Shown piece after piece: positions 43,419-56,320 of a stretch of DNA of 64,000 nt (positions within the stretch are counted from its first letter, which is position 1; every line of letters starts with the position of its first letter). The stretch covers positions 1 through 64,000 of the forward strand of contig CADBBB010000004.1 of the NCBI GenBank assembly GCA_902792795.1, written 5' to 3'. The position numbers and the translations under genes are program-made. This DNA comes from an uncultured Spirochaetaceae bacterium (GTDB lineage: Bacteria; Spirochaetota; Spirochaetia; Treponematales; Treponemataceae). The notes under the pieces are model-generated. The model was not told where the DNA came from and made no database searches. It was given only the letters and a program-made list of their open reading frames with translations.

Positions 43419-43580
43419 GTAATTTTTAGTGTTATGAGCAAAAAAGAACATGTTCGGGCCGCTCACATCGCGATTTTTTTGGTCAGGAATTTAATTCACA
43501 TTCTGGCGCCCGCCTTTCTTGTCCTTGCTCGCAATTTTCGCCTTTCCATCCAAAATTCCGCAAAAATTCCTCAAATTCCC

Positions 43581-43609
43581 TTGACACAATTTAAAAATTC
43601 CAATAAACT
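43581..43609 (+). promoter_or_regulatory. Promoter of tRNA-Thr / rpmG
   Basis: TTGACA (43581-43586) and TAAACT (43604-43609) are 17 bases apart. The tRNA begins 25 bases downstream. It probably also drives rpmG, since no other promoter is seen between them. Confidence 0.7.
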
Positions 43610-43633
43610 CAATAAACTATCATTGCGATAATT

Positions 43634-43706
43634 GCCCTTGTAGCTCAGCCGGTAGAGCGCAGCCATGGTAAGGCTGAGGTCTGCGGTTCGATCCCGCACG
43701 GGGGCT
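43634..43706 (+). tRNA. tRNA-Thr (anticodon GGT)
   Basis: A 73-base cloverleaf. The acceptor GCCCTTG pairs with CGGGGGC (two T-G pairs), D stem GCTC/GAGC, anticodon stem CAGCC/GGCTG with loop ATGGTAA (anticodon GGT), variable loop AGGTC and T arm TGCGG-TTCGATC-CCGCA. CCA is not encoded. It reads ACC/ACU. Confidence 0.95.
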
Positions 43707-43732
43707 TTACTTGATTTTTTTAGGAGAAATAT

Positions 43733-43909
43733 ATGGGTAGCAAAAAGAAGGGAGCGGTTGAAATCATCGCCATGCAGTGCACGGAATGCAAGCGAAAGAA
43801 CTACACAACTACAAAGAACCGCAAGAACATCCAGGGCAAGCTAGAGCTCAAGAAGTATTGCCCCTTTGAGCGCAAGCACACCTTGCACAAAGAAACAAAG
43901 GTAAAATAA
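43733..43909 (+). CDS. rpmG: 50S ribosomal protein L33
   Basis: A 58-residue L33, too short for a long-frame list but clear: an [22 protein letters not shown]-like core and [18 protein letters not shown] end. One CxxC pair remains (CTEC). The second pair of the zinc ribbon has only one Cys (YCPF), so zinc binding is probably lost or altered. The ribosome site is TAGGAG. rpmG before tRNA-Trp and secE is the typical spirochaete and wider bacterial arrangement. Confidence 0.93.
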   Translation: MGSKKKGAVEIIAMQCTECKRKNYTTTKNRKNIQGKLELKKYCPFERKHTLHKETKVK

Positions 43910-43932
43910 GCCTTTTTTTAATAAGTTATTAA

Positions 43933-43956
43933 ACTCAAAAGTTTCAACTTTTGAGT
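43933..43956 (+). terminator. Perfect 11-bp hairpin after rpmG
   Basis: ACTCAAAAGTT (43933-43943) and AACTTTTGAGT (43946-43956) are perfect inverted repeats with a 2-base gap. The following bases are T-rich but not a clean T-run. It may be a partial terminator or processing site between rpmG and tRNA-Trp. Confidence 0.55.
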
Positions 43957-43963
43957 TGTTATA

Positions 43964-44001
43964 GCTTAAAAGCGCGGCGGCAATCGACGCGGCTTTTAAG
44001 C
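43964..44001 (+). other. Hairpin immediately before tRNA-Trp
   Basis: GCTTAAAAGC (43964-43973) and GCTTTTAAGC (43992-44001) are perfect 10-bp arms with an 18-base loop, ending 3 bases before the tRNA. A 5' processing element is plausible; no T-run follows. Confidence 0.5.
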
Positions 44002-44004
44002 CAT

Positions 44005-44077
44005 AGGGCGGTAGTTCAGTTGGTAGAGCACCGGTCTCCAAAACCGGCTGTCGCGGGTTCAAGTCCTGCCCGCCCTG
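44005..44077 (+). tRNA. tRNA-Trp (anticodon CCA)
   Basis: A 73-base cloverleaf: acceptor AGGGCGG/CCGCCCT, D stem GTTC/GAGC, anticodon stem CCGGT/ACCGG with loop CTCCAAA (anticodon CCA), variable CTGTC, T arm GCGGG-TTCAAGT-CCTGC and discriminator G. CCA is not encoded. secE follows by 28 bases. Confidence 0.96.
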
Positions 44078-44105
44078 AAATTTTTTGGATTTTATTGAGG
44101 AAAGT

Positions 44106-44288
44106 ATGGCAAAAGCAGTTAATTTCTTTAAAGATTGCGCTCGCGAGCTAAAGCTTGTCGTTTGGCCGACTCGCGAACAAGTTTGGTCAAGAGTGCAGGT
44201 TGTCGTCATTTCTACTATTATAGTTTCCATTGTTCTTGGAGCGCTTGACTTGGGATTCACGGCGCTTTTCCGCCTCTTGATGAAATAA
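44106..44288 (+). CDS. secE: Preprotein translocase subunit SecE
   Basis: A 60-residue single-helix SecE. It has the amphipathic ARELKLVVWPTREQVW motif followed by one membrane helix (VVISTIIVSIVLGALDLGFTALF). It clamps SecY in the inner-membrane translocon. The ATG at 44106 follows GAGGAAAG; an upstream in-frame start would begin inside the tRNA spacer. The order tRNA-Trp, secE, nusG is conserved. Confidence 0.95.
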   Translation: MAKAVNFFKDCARELKLVVWPTREQVWSRVQVVVISTIIVSIVLGALDLGFTALFRLLMK

Positions 44289-44297
44289 GGAACAAAA

Positions 44298-44805
44298 ATG
44301 GCAAACGAGTGGTACATTGTTCAGACTTACACTGGCTATGAAGGAAAGGTCAGCCGCGTGATCCAGCAAAAGTTGGACAACGGCGACCTTAGCTCTGACA
44401 TTGTAAAAAGCATAAAAGTTCCCGAAGAAGAAGTTGTCGAAATTAAGGACGGAAAAAAGAAAGTCCGCAAAAACAAGCTTCTTGCCGGCTACATTATGGC
44501 GGAACTCGATTTGCCGGATTTGGGCTGGAAAGACACTTGCAACAAGATTCGCCACATACAAGGCGTTTCTGGTTTTGTGGGAACGGCTCCCAACGAGCGC
44601 CCGCGCCCCATCAGCTCTGACGAAGCCAAGAACATTTTGATGCGCTCCGGCGAAGGTCAAAATTACCGAAGGTCCTTTCAAGGACTTTAGCGGAACCGTC
44701 GACGCGATTGACGAAGAGAAAGAAAAGCTTACGGTCAATGTCCAGATCTTTGGCCGGGCCACTCCTGTTGAGTTGAGCATGACTCAAGTGGAGAAGGCCA
44801 TATAG
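44298..44805 (+). pseudogene. nusG: Transcription factor NusG, frameshifted between NGN and KOW domains
   Basis: The first frame (44298-44690) encodes a good NGN domain (NEWYIVQTYTGYEGKVSRVI, GYIMAELDLPD, GFVGTAPNERPRPIS) but then reads out of frame to an early stop. Starting at 44656 in the next frame, the KOW domain continues ([37 protein letters not shown]) to a stop at 44803. One extra G in GAAGGTC (44655-44656) explains it; without it the protein would be about 168 residues, near the usual length. NusG is normally essential, so a sequencing or assembly error, a recent mutation or programmed frameshifting must be weighed. The rest of the operon is intact. Confidence 0.88.
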
Positions 44806-44856
44806 GAAAGTTCGGCCGCTATTTCCGGCTTTCCTTTGTTGCGACCATTTTTGGGA

Positions 44857-44887
44857 GGAACGCTCGTCCGTTGGACTTCTACGTTCC
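44857..44887 (+). promoter_or_regulatory. Structured leader upstream of rplK
   Basis: GGAACG (44857-44862) pairs with CGTTCC (44882-44887), and inside it GTCC-GTT-GGAC forms a second stem. A further GGAAAG/CTTTCC pair lies just after the nusG stop. The rplK ribosome site TAGGAG comes 15 bases after. This may be the L1 autoregulatory target known for rplKA operons, or a processing site; the RNA fold alone cannot decide. Confidence 0.4.
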
Positions 44888-44915
44888 GCTAATACCAATA
44901 TAGGAGATACACAAA

Positions 44916-45347
44916 ATGGCAAAAAAAGAAGTAACCGCTGTCATCAAGCTACAGTGCCCTGCAGGAGCTGCGACACCGGCCCCGCCGATTGGACCCGCCT
45001 TGGGCCCCCATGGTGTAAGCGCTCCGAAATTTGTACAGGAATTCAACGACAGAACCAAGAAGATGGAAAAGGGGCTTATCATCCCGGTCGTTCTTACTGT
45101 TTACAAAGACAAGTCTTACACATTCATCCTTAAGACCCCTCCGGCAGCCGTCCTTATCAAAAAGGCGCTCAAGTTGGAAAAGGGTTCTGCGAATCCGCTC
45201 CGCGACAAGGTAGGAAAGCTTACCAAGGCGCAGCTTGAAGAAATCGCAAAGACAAAGATGCCCGACATCAACGCGAACGACCTTGAGGCCGCGAAGAAAA
45301 TCGTAGCCGGAACCGCTCGCAGCATGGGCGTTGAGGTGGAGGCCTAA
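44916..45347 (+). CDS. rplK: 50S ribosomal protein L11
   Basis: A 143-residue L11 with the conserved N-terminal proline-rich segment ([13 protein letters not shown] after CPAGAATP), [10 protein letters not shown] and the C-terminal 23S rRNA-binding domain ending ARSMGVEVE. It forms the GTPase-associated centre with L10 and L12. The ribosome site TAGGAG precedes the ATG. rplA begins at the next base after its stop. Confidence 0.97.
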   Translation: MAKKEVTAVIKLQCPAGAATPAPPIGPALGPHGVSAPKFVQEFNDRTKKMEKGLIIPVVLTVYKDKSYTFILKTPPAAVLIKKALKLEKGSANPLRDKVGKLTKAQLEEIAKTKMPDINANDLEAAKKIVAGTARSMGVEVEA

Positions 45348-46028
45348 ATGAAACACGGAAAGAATTACCGCGCGGCCGCGGCCAAATACGATCTTACAAA
45401 GAAATACGACATTCCCACAGCCGTTAAAATGGTTCAGGACATGAAATTCGCCAAGTTCGACGAAACAGTGGAAGCCCACGTCAACCTTAAGTTGGGCAAG
45501 AACGCCACCGTTCGCGACACTTTGGTGTTCCCCAACCAGTTTAGGGGCGAAAAGAAAGTTTTGGTATTCTGTAAGGAAGACCGCGTTCAGGAAGCCTTGA
45601 GCGCTGGAGCCGCTTTCGCCGGTTCAACTGAGTACATTGACAAAGTAAAGGGCGGCTGGCTCGACTTCGACATCGCCGTGGCCACTCCCGACATGATGAA
45701 AGACGTTGGCCGCTTGGGTATGGTTTTGGGCCGCAAAGGCTTGATGCCCAACCCCAAGACAGGAACCGTCACAAACGACATCACGGCCGCCATCGGCGAG
45801 CTTAAGAAGGGACGCACGGAATACCGCGCCGACAAAACCGGCATCGTTCACATCGCCGTAGGCAAGGTTTCTATGGACGCCGAAAAGATTGCCCAGAACG
45901 TTGACGCTTTGATCGCCGAAATCGAGCGCAAGAAGCCGTCCGACGCTTCCGCGGACTACATCCGCACAATCTCAATCAGCTCTTCTATGGGCCCCGGCGT
46001 TTGGATCAACCACAAGGACGAGGAGTAA
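45348..46028 (+). CDS. rplA: 50S ribosomal protein L1
   Basis: A 226-residue L1 with the usual two-domain pattern (GKNYRAAAAKYD, LKLGKNATVRDTLVFPNQF, PDMMKDVGRLGMVLGRKGLMPNPKTGTV). It binds the L1 stalk and in many bacteria represses its own operon. It starts immediately after the rplK stop, so translation is coupled. Length is normal. Confidence 0.97.
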   Translation: MKHGKNYRAAAAKYDLTKKYDIPTAVKMVQDMKFAKFDETVEAHVNLKLGKNATVRDTLVFPNQFRGEKKVLVFCKEDRVQEALSAGAAFAGSTEYIDKVKGGWLDFDIAVATPDMMKDVGRLGMVLGRKGLMPNPKTGTVTNDITAAIGELKKGRTEYRADKTGIVHIAVGKVSMDAEKIAQNVDALIAEIERKKPSDASADYIRTISISSSMGPGVWINHKDEE

Positions 46029-46031
46029 AAA

Positions 46032-46655
46032 ATGGCAGTTCGTTCAAAGACAATTCAGCCGGCTAAAACAGCCGCCATCGAAGCCGCCAAGAAAACTCTC
46101 GGCGAATACAACGACTTCATTTTCACGGACTATCGCGGCTTGACTGTTGAGCAAATCACAGCCTTGCGCGGAAAGCTTCGCGAAAAGAATTCCGCTATTA
46201 AGGTAATCAAGAACAACTTTGCCCGCATCGCGTTTGAAGGCATGGACGTTAAGGACGTCGCCGAATACCTCACAGGCCCTACAGCCATCGCTATGGCCAA
46301 AGAGGACTCAAACGAGACAGCCAAGATTTTGTTCGACTTCGCTAAGGAAGCCCCCGCTCTTAAAGTAAAGGGCGCTTTGGTCAACAAAGAGATTTACGAC
46401 ACTGCCAAAATCGAGGCCTATTCTAAGGTTCCCGGAAAGAAGCAGCTCATCGCAATGCTTATGTCTGCCATCAACGGCCCGGCCCAAAAGCTCGCCGCCA
46501 CATTGCAGGCCTATGTTGACAAAAAATCTAAGGAAGGCGACGCGGCTCCTGCTGCTGCCGCCGCTCCCGCAGCCGAAGCGGCCGCTCCAGCGGCTGAAGC
46601 TCAGGCCGCCCCTGCCGCCGAGGCTCCCGCAGCGGAAGCCGCCCCGCAGGCGTAA
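46032..46655 (+). CDS. rplJ: 50S ribosomal protein L10 with long Ala-rich tail
   Basis: A 207-residue L10. The core (FTDYRGLTVEQITALRGKLR, KVIKNNFARIAFEG, SKVPGKKQLIAMLMSAINGPAQKLAATLQAYVDKK) is standard, carrying the 23S rRNA-binding region and the L12-dimer helix. The last 38 residues are almost only Ala, Pro and Glu, absent from E. coli L10 (165 residues). The tail lies after the L12-binding helix and may be flexible. It begins 3 bases after rplA. Confidence 0.96.
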   Translation: MAVRSKTIQPAKTAAIEAAKKTLGEYNDFIFTDYRGLTVEQITALRGKLREKNSAIKVIKNNFARIAFEGMDVKDVAEYLTGPTAIAMAKEDSNETAKILFDFAKEAPALKVKGALVNKEIYDTAKIEAYSKVPGKKQLIAMLMSAINGPAQKLAATLQAYVDKKSKEGDAAPAAAAAPAAEAAAPAAEAQAAPAAEAPAAEAAPQA

Positions 46656-46687
46656 ACTTGAAATTAGTCCGTTTAACAACGGACGAA

Positions 46688-46724
46688 CCGCAGTCAGGCT
46701 TCATCAGCTGTCGACTGTCTGCGG
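46688..46724 (+). other. Hairpin in the rplJ-rplL spacer
   Basis: CCGCAG (46688-46693) and CTGCGG (46719-46724) can pair, with extra pairing inside. The 153-base spacer between rplJ and rplL is longer than elsewhere in this operon and may help raise L12 synthesis over L10, since ribosomes carry several L12 copies per L10. There is no T-run, so it is not a terminator. Confidence 0.4.
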
Positions 46725-46808
46725 CAAATAGTTCAAGGCGCTTCCTGGAAGCGACCTTGGCCGCGGCGGATTTCCGCAGCGAATATTAAATTATATGGAG
46801 AAGACAAT

Positions 46809-47195
46809 ATGGCAGCTTTGACAAATGATCAGATTTTGGACGCGATCGCGTCTATGAGCGTTCTGGAAGCCTCAGAACTCGTAAAGGCTATGGAAGAGAA
46901 GTTCGGCGTTACAGCCGCTGTAGCCGTAGCCGCCGGTCCCGCCGCTGGCGGAGCCGCTGGTGGAGCCGCTGAAGACGAGCAGACAGAATTCGCCGTCAGC
47001 TTGGATTCATTCGACGCCGCCAAGAAGATTGGCGTCATCAAGGCCGTTAAGGCTCTTACAAACCTCGGACTTGGCGAAGCCAAGGCTTTGGTTGAAGGCG
47101 CCCCGAAGGTTCTCAAAGAGGGCTTGAGCAAGGCTGACGCCGACAAGTGGATCGCCGACATCACAGCCGCCGGCGGAAAGGCTTCTAAGAAATAA
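46809..47195 (+). CDS. rplL: 50S ribosomal protein L7/L12
   Basis: A 128-residue L7/L12. The N-terminal dimerisation helices ([25 protein letters not shown]) are followed by an Ala/Gly hinge and the C-terminal factor-binding domain ([53 protein letters not shown]). It recruits translation factors. A TATGGAGAAG ribosome site precedes it. Confidence 0.97.
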   Translation: MAALTNDQILDAIASMSVLEASELVKAMEEKFGVTAAVAVAAGPAAGGAAGGAAEDEQTEFAVSLDSFDAAKKIGVIKAVKALTNLGLGEAKALVEGAPKVLKEGLSKADADKWIADITAAGGKASKK

Positions 47196-47222
47196 GGCAA
47201 AGCCTGATTTCTTAAATAACGA

Positions 47223-47250
47223 CTCCCGCGTTTGCGCGCGGGAGCGTTTT
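47223..47250 (+). terminator. Attenuator-like hairpin between rplL and rpoB
   Basis: CTCCCGCG (47223-47230) and CGCGGGAG (47237-47244) form a perfect 8-bp GC-rich stem with a 6-base loop, followed by CGTTTTCGTT. Partial terminators at this position are known in rplJL-rpoBC operons and lower polymerase subunit output relative to ribosomal proteins. The T-run is short. Confidence 0.6.
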
Positions 47251-47351
47251 CGTTCTTTTAAACAAGTTTTTTTCGGACGGACTTTTTTTGTGCTGAACGG
47301 AGTTTCCGCTTGTAGCAAAGAAAGACGGCCATTCAACTACGGGGGATCTTA

Positions 47352-50300
47352 ATGTTCGCAAAGAGCCGGACAATCAACCGCCAATATTACGGAAAGGACA
47401 TCAAGTCTTCAATGGATGTCCCTAATCTTATCGACATTCAAACTGCGTCGTACGAATACTTCCTTCAGAGAAAGAATTTGGAAGAAGGAAAGCCGCTTGA
47501 GAACCAGGGCTTGCAGGAAGCTTTTTTGAGCGCCTTCCCCATCGAAAGCCCCAACGGCGACATGACGCTTGACTATGAATTCTACCAGCTGGACTTTGAG
47601 GGAATCAAGTTCTCCGAATTGGAGTGCAAGCAAAAGGGCCTCACTTACGCCGTTCCCCTCAAGGCGCGCATTGACCTTAACTTTAAGGAAACCGGCGCCA
47701 TTCTCCAGAAAGACATATATATGGGCGACATTCCGCTTATGACAGACCGCGGAACGTTCGTCATCAACGGCGCCGAGCGCGTCGTAGTTTCTCAGATCCA
47801 CCGTTCGCCCGGCGTAATTTTCAACCACGACAAGGGCGTTTGGGGAAGCCGCATCATTCCTTACCGCGGCTCTTGGCTTGAATTTGAAATCGACCAAAAG
47901 AAAGAATTGATTTACGCCAAAATCGACCGCAAGAAAAAAATCTTGGGAACGATTTTCCTCCGCGCCTTGGGCTTTGAAAACCGCGAGGAAATCATCAAGG
48001 TTTTCTACCAGACAGAAACGGTCGCGGTAAAGAACAGCAACAGCGCGCGCGAGGCGCTTGTAGGCCGCGTTCTTTCAAAGGCCATTTACATAAAGGATTC
48101 TGATTCCGGCGAAGAAAAGAAACTTTTCAAGGCCGCCGCCCGCTTGCATCCGCACGACATCGACGACTTGATCGCCAACGGCATCAAGGAAATCGACGTA
48201 ATCAAGTTCGACACCCGCAAGGATCCGGACGACAAGGACGACAAAAATCTTTCTCTTGACAGCGACATCATCGTGAACTGCTTTGAGCGCGAGGAAATCA
48301 AATTCCCCAAAGAGGGAACGGAAGTTGACGAGCCCACAAAGGAAGACGCCTTGAGCGCCGTTTACAGCGTCCTTATGCCCGGCGAGCCCATCACTGTTGA
48401 GAACGCCGAAAAGGACTTGAACTCAATGTTCTTCACTTCGCGCCGCTACGACTTGGGACGCGTGGGCCGATACAAGCTCAACAAAAAATTTGACTACAAC
48501 CCGCCGTTGGAAGACCACACTTTGGTAAAGGACGACATCACAAACACGATGAAGTTCCTCATTAAAGTTTACATCGGCGAAGAGTCGCGCGACGACATCG
48601 ACCACTTGGGCAACCGCCGCATCCGATCCGTAGGCGAATTGATGACAAACCAAATCAAGACCGCCTTTGCCCGCATGGAGCGCATCGCCAAAGAGCGCAT
48701 GGGCCTCAAAGAAAACGACACAATCAAGCCGCAGGACTTGATTTCCTCTAAGCCGATAATCGCGGCGATAAAGGAATTCTTCGGCTCGTCACAGCTTTCA
48801 CAGTTCATGGACCAAATCAACCCGTTGGCCGAGCTTACCCACAAGCGCCGTTTGAACGCCTTGGGACCCGGCGGCCTTTCACGAGACCGCGCCGGCTTCG
48901 AAGTCCGCGACGTTCACTATTCTCACTACGGACGCATGTGCCCGATCGAGACTCCTGAAGGACCCAACATCGGCTTGATCGTTTCATTGGCCATCTACAC
49001 TCGCGTCAACGAGTACGGCTTCCTTGAAGCGCCTTACCGCAAAATCGAAAAGGGCAAGGCCACAAACAAGGTCGAGTACCTTTCGGCGATGGACGAAGAC
49101 AAGTACTACATCGGACAGGTTAGCGAGGGCATGGGAAAGGACGGTTCGTTCGCGACCGACATGATTTCTTGCCGCCGCCGCGGCGACTACACCACGCGCT
49201 CTCCAAAGGACGTTCAGTACATGGACGTTTCTCCGCGCCAGGTAATTTCTGTTTCCGCCGCGCTCATTCCTTTCTTGGAGCACGACGACGCCAACCGCGC
49301 CTTGATGGGCTGCAACATGCAGCGCCAGGCCGTTCCGCTTTTGTTCCCGGAGCCTCCGCACGTCGGAACCGGAATGGAGCAAAAGTGCGCCTACGACTCC
49401 GGCGTTTTGGTCAAGGCCAAGCGCGCCGGCGAAGTTGTCAAAGTTACAAGCGAATGCGTCACGGTCAAGCCGGAAGGCGGAAAGCGCGGCGAAGTTGACG
49501 AATACGTTTTGCTCAAGTACCAGCGCACCAACAACGACACTTGCAACCACCAGCGCCCGACTGTCGAAGTGGGCGAAAAGGTTGTGGAAGGCTCCGTCCT
49601 TGCCGACGGTCCCGCCACGTTCAACGGCGAGTTGGCGCTTGGCCGCAACATTCTTGTAGGCTTCGTTCCGTGGAACGGATACAACTACGAGGACGCCGTT
49701 CTCATCAGCAAGCGCGTGGTCAAGGAAGACATGTACACTTCCATCCACATCAAGGAATTCTCCGTTGAGGTCCGCGAGACAAAGCTTGGACCCGAAAAGA
49801 TCACCCGCGACGTTCCCAACACGGCGGAAAAAAATCTTGACAATCTTGACGCTGAAGGAATCATCCGCGTCGGCGCGAAAGTCAAGAGCGGCGACATCTT
49901 GGTCGGCAAAGTCACTCCAAAGAGCGAAGCCGAGACCACGCCGGAATTCAAGTTGCTCAACTCAATCTTTGGCGAAAAGGCCAAGGAAGTTCGCGACACT
50001 TCTTTGCGCGTTCCGCACGGAGTGGAGGGCGTCGTGATCGACATCCAGCGCCTCAAGAGAAGCGAAGGCGACGACTTGAACCCGGGCGTTGACCAGGTTG
50101 TCAAAGTTATGATCGCCAACAAGCGCAAGCTCCGCGAAGGCGACAAGATGGCCGGACGCCACGGAAACAAGGGCGTCGTTTCCCGCATTTTGCCCGAAGA
50201 GGACATGCCCTACTTGGAGGACGGAACTCCGCTCGACGTTTGCTTGAACCCCTTGGGCGTTCCTTCGCGCATGAACATCGGTCAGATCATGGAATCCGAG

Positions 50301-50899
50301 CTTGGAATCGCCGGAAAGTATCTCAACCAGTTCTTCGAGTCGCCGGTATTCCAGTCTCCCAGCCAAGAGCAAATCGCCAAGAAGTTGGAGGAAGCCGGCC
50401 TTTCAAAAGACTGCAAACAGATCGTTCGCGACGGACGCACAGGCGAGCCTTTTGTCAACCCGATTTTTGTCGGCGTAATCTACTACATGAAGCTGCACCA
50501 CTTGGTCGACGACAAGATGCACGCCCGCTCTACCGGACCTTACTCTTTGGTCACGCAGCAGCCTTTGGGCGGAAAGGCCCAGTTTGGCGGCCAGCGTCTT
50601 GGAGAAATGGAAGTTTGGGCGCTCGAAGCTTACGGCGCGGCCAACACTTTGCAGGAAATGATGACAATCAAGTCAGACGACATGAACGGCCGCTCAAAGG
50701 TTTACGAGTCCATCGTGAAGGGCGAGCCTTCGACACCCGCGGGCGTTCCCGAATCATTCAACGTTTTGGTCCAGGAATTGCGCGGATTGGCGCTTGACTT
50801 TACGATTTACGACTCCAAGGGAAAGCAAATCGCCCTTACGGAGCGCGACCAAGAATTGATTGACAAGGCCTCCAGCGGCTTTGACAAGGAGAGTGAATA

Positions 50900-50900
<1 letters not shown>
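47352..50900 (+). CDS. rpoB: RNA polymerase subunit beta
   Basis: A 1182-residue beta subunit, complete, with conserved blocks [50 protein letters not shown] and the active-centre lysine region [11 protein letters not shown]. In the rifampicin cluster the residue equivalent to E. coli Ser531 is Asn502. Spirochaetes (Borrelia, Treponema) are known to carry Asn there and to be naturally resistant. The ATG follows GGGGGAT. The stop shares its last base with the rpoC start. Confidence 0.98.
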
Positions 50901-55177
<4,277 letters not shown>

Positions 55178-55182
55178 TACGA

Positions 55183-55209
55183 CTGCCCAAAAGCTCCGCT
55201 TTTGGGCAG
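55183..55209 (+). terminator. Perfect 12-bp hairpin after rpoC
   Basis: CTGCCCAAAAGC (55183-55194) and GCTTTTGGGCAG (55198-55209) pair perfectly around TCC. The sequence after is GC-rich with no T-run, so Rho-independent termination is not certain; protection of the rpoBC mRNA 3' end is possible. Confidence 0.6.
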
Positions 55210-55255
55210 CGTGTCAGGCAGCGTCCGGGCAACGCCTTAGGACGCGGTGAAGCGC

Positions 55256-55284
55256 TTGACTAAATCGCAAGATTTTGTTAAAGT
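55256..55284 (+). promoter_or_regulatory. Promoter of the rpsL-rpsG operon
   Basis: TTGACT (55256-55261), a 17-base spacer and TAAAGT (55279-55284). The rpsL start is 67 bases downstream, after AAAGGAGA. It separates the str genes from rpoBC transcription. Confidence 0.65.
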
Positions 55285-55351
55285 AGCCGTCACCGAAAAA
55301 TGAATTTAACCGGGAGTGCTGCCCGGCAATTTATAAAGGAGACATTTTTAG

Positions 55352-55726
55352 ATGCCTACAATTAACCAATTGATTAAAAAGGGACGCAAAACCGCCGCCA
55401 ACAGGACCAAATCCCCCGCGCTTGAGTCTTGTCCGCAGAAGCGCGGCGTTTGCACCCGCGTTATGACGGTTACTCCCAAAAAACCGAATTCGGCTCTCCG
55501 CAAGGTTGCCCGTGTCCGCTTGAGCAACGGAATCGAAGTTACGGCTTACATTCCCGGAATTGGACACAACTTGCAGGAGCACTCAGTAGTTTTGATTCGC
55601 GGAGGACGCGTTAAGGACCTTCCTGGCGTTCGCTATCACATTATCCGCGGAACAAAAGACACTCTTGGCGTTGACGGACGCAAGCGCGGCCGCTCAAAGT
55701 ACGGCGCCAAAAGGCCCAAGGCATAA
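55352..55726 (+). CDS. rpsL: 30S ribosomal protein S12
   Basis: A 124-residue S12 at the decoding centre, with the invariant [11 protein letters not shown] (Lys43/Lys44, wild-type at the streptomycin site), the [22 protein letters not shown] loop and a basic end. The ATG follows AAAGGAGA with a 9-base gap. rpsG follows by 12 bases. Confidence 0.98.
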   Translation: MPTINQLIKKGRKTAANRTKSPALESCPQKRGVCTRVMTVTPKKPNSALRKVARVRLSNGIEVTAYIPGIGHNLQEHSVVLIRGGRVKDLPGVRYHIIRGTKDTLGVDGRKRGRSKYGAKRPKA

Positions 55727-55738
55727 TGGAGGATTAAG

Positions 55739-56209
55739 ATGGGAAGACATAAGAAATCAGTCAACCGCCCCGTTGCGCCGGATTCAAGATACAACAGCCA
55801 GGTTGTTTCAAAATTCGTCACCCGCATGATGTTGGACGGAAAAAAAGACATCTGCACTCGCATCATTTATGAAGCGATGGACAAGCTTAAGGCCAAGACC
55901 GAAAAAGATCCTTTGGAAGTGTTCCTCAAGGCTCTTGACAACGTCAAGCCCCAGGTTGAAGTAAAATCTCGCCGCGTCGGCGGCGCGACATATCAGGTTC
56001 CGGTTGAAATCCGCGACACCCGCAAAGAAGCCCTTGCCATGAGGTGGATTATCGAAGCCGCCCGCAAGCGCAACGGACACGGAATGGCCGACACGTTGAG
56101 CGCCGAGCTTTTGGACGCGTTCAACAACACCGGAAGCGCCTACAAAAAGAAGGAAGACACCCACAAGATGGCCGAAGCCAACAAGGCTTTCGCCCACTAC
56201 CGCTGGTAG
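55739..56209 (+). CDS. rpsG: 30S ribosomal protein S7
   Basis: A 156-residue S7, the head-assembly primary binder, with [22 protein letters not shown]-like start, [18 protein letters not shown] and a C-terminal [15 protein letters not shown]. The length is standard. It is followed by a clear terminator; fusA, which follows rpsG in many bacteria, is not here. Confidence 0.98.
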   Translation: MGRHKKSVNRPVAPDSRYNSQVVSKFVTRMMLDGKKDICTRIIYEAMDKLKAKTEKDPLEVFLKALDNVKPQVEVKSRRVGGATYQVPVEIRDTRKEALAMRWIIEAARKRNGHGMADTLSAELLDAFNNTGSAYKKKEDTHKMAEANKAFAHYRW

Positions 56210-56220
56210 TCGTCGTTTGG

Positions 56221-56250
56221 AAAACCGCCTCGCTTGGGGCGGTTTTTTTT
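56221..56250 (+). terminator. Intrinsic terminator after rpsG
   Basis: AAAACCGCC (56221-56229) pairs with GGCGGTTTT (56238-56246), followed by a run of T to 56250. It is a classic Rho-independent terminator closing the rpsLG operon. Confidence 0.9.
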
Positions 56251-56285
56251 CGTCCAAAATATTTCAAAAAATCTTGTTTTTCCTA

Positions 56286-56314
56286 TTGACCAATTGTTGA
56301 AAAATCTATATATT
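56286..56314 (+). promoter_or_regulatory. Promoter of tuf and the S10 operon
   Basis: TTGACC (56286-56291), a 17-base spacer and TATATT (56309-56314). It lies after the rpsG terminator and more than 430 bases before the tuf start, so the transcript would have a very long leader. Confidence 0.65.
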
Positions 56315-56320
56315 TCTTAA

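Noticed and set aside
43446-43455. GAACATGTTC as a LexA/SOS box for the dinD operon
   Set aside because: The spacing between half-sites is 2 bases, not 4 as in the Gram-positive box, and it lies upstream of the -35 by about 30 bases; not convincing.
43164-43631. Plus-strand frame of 155 codons across the half-S gene and its promoter
   Set aside because: It is antisense to a clear gene, lacks a ribosome site and would read through the hsd promoter and up to the tRNA.
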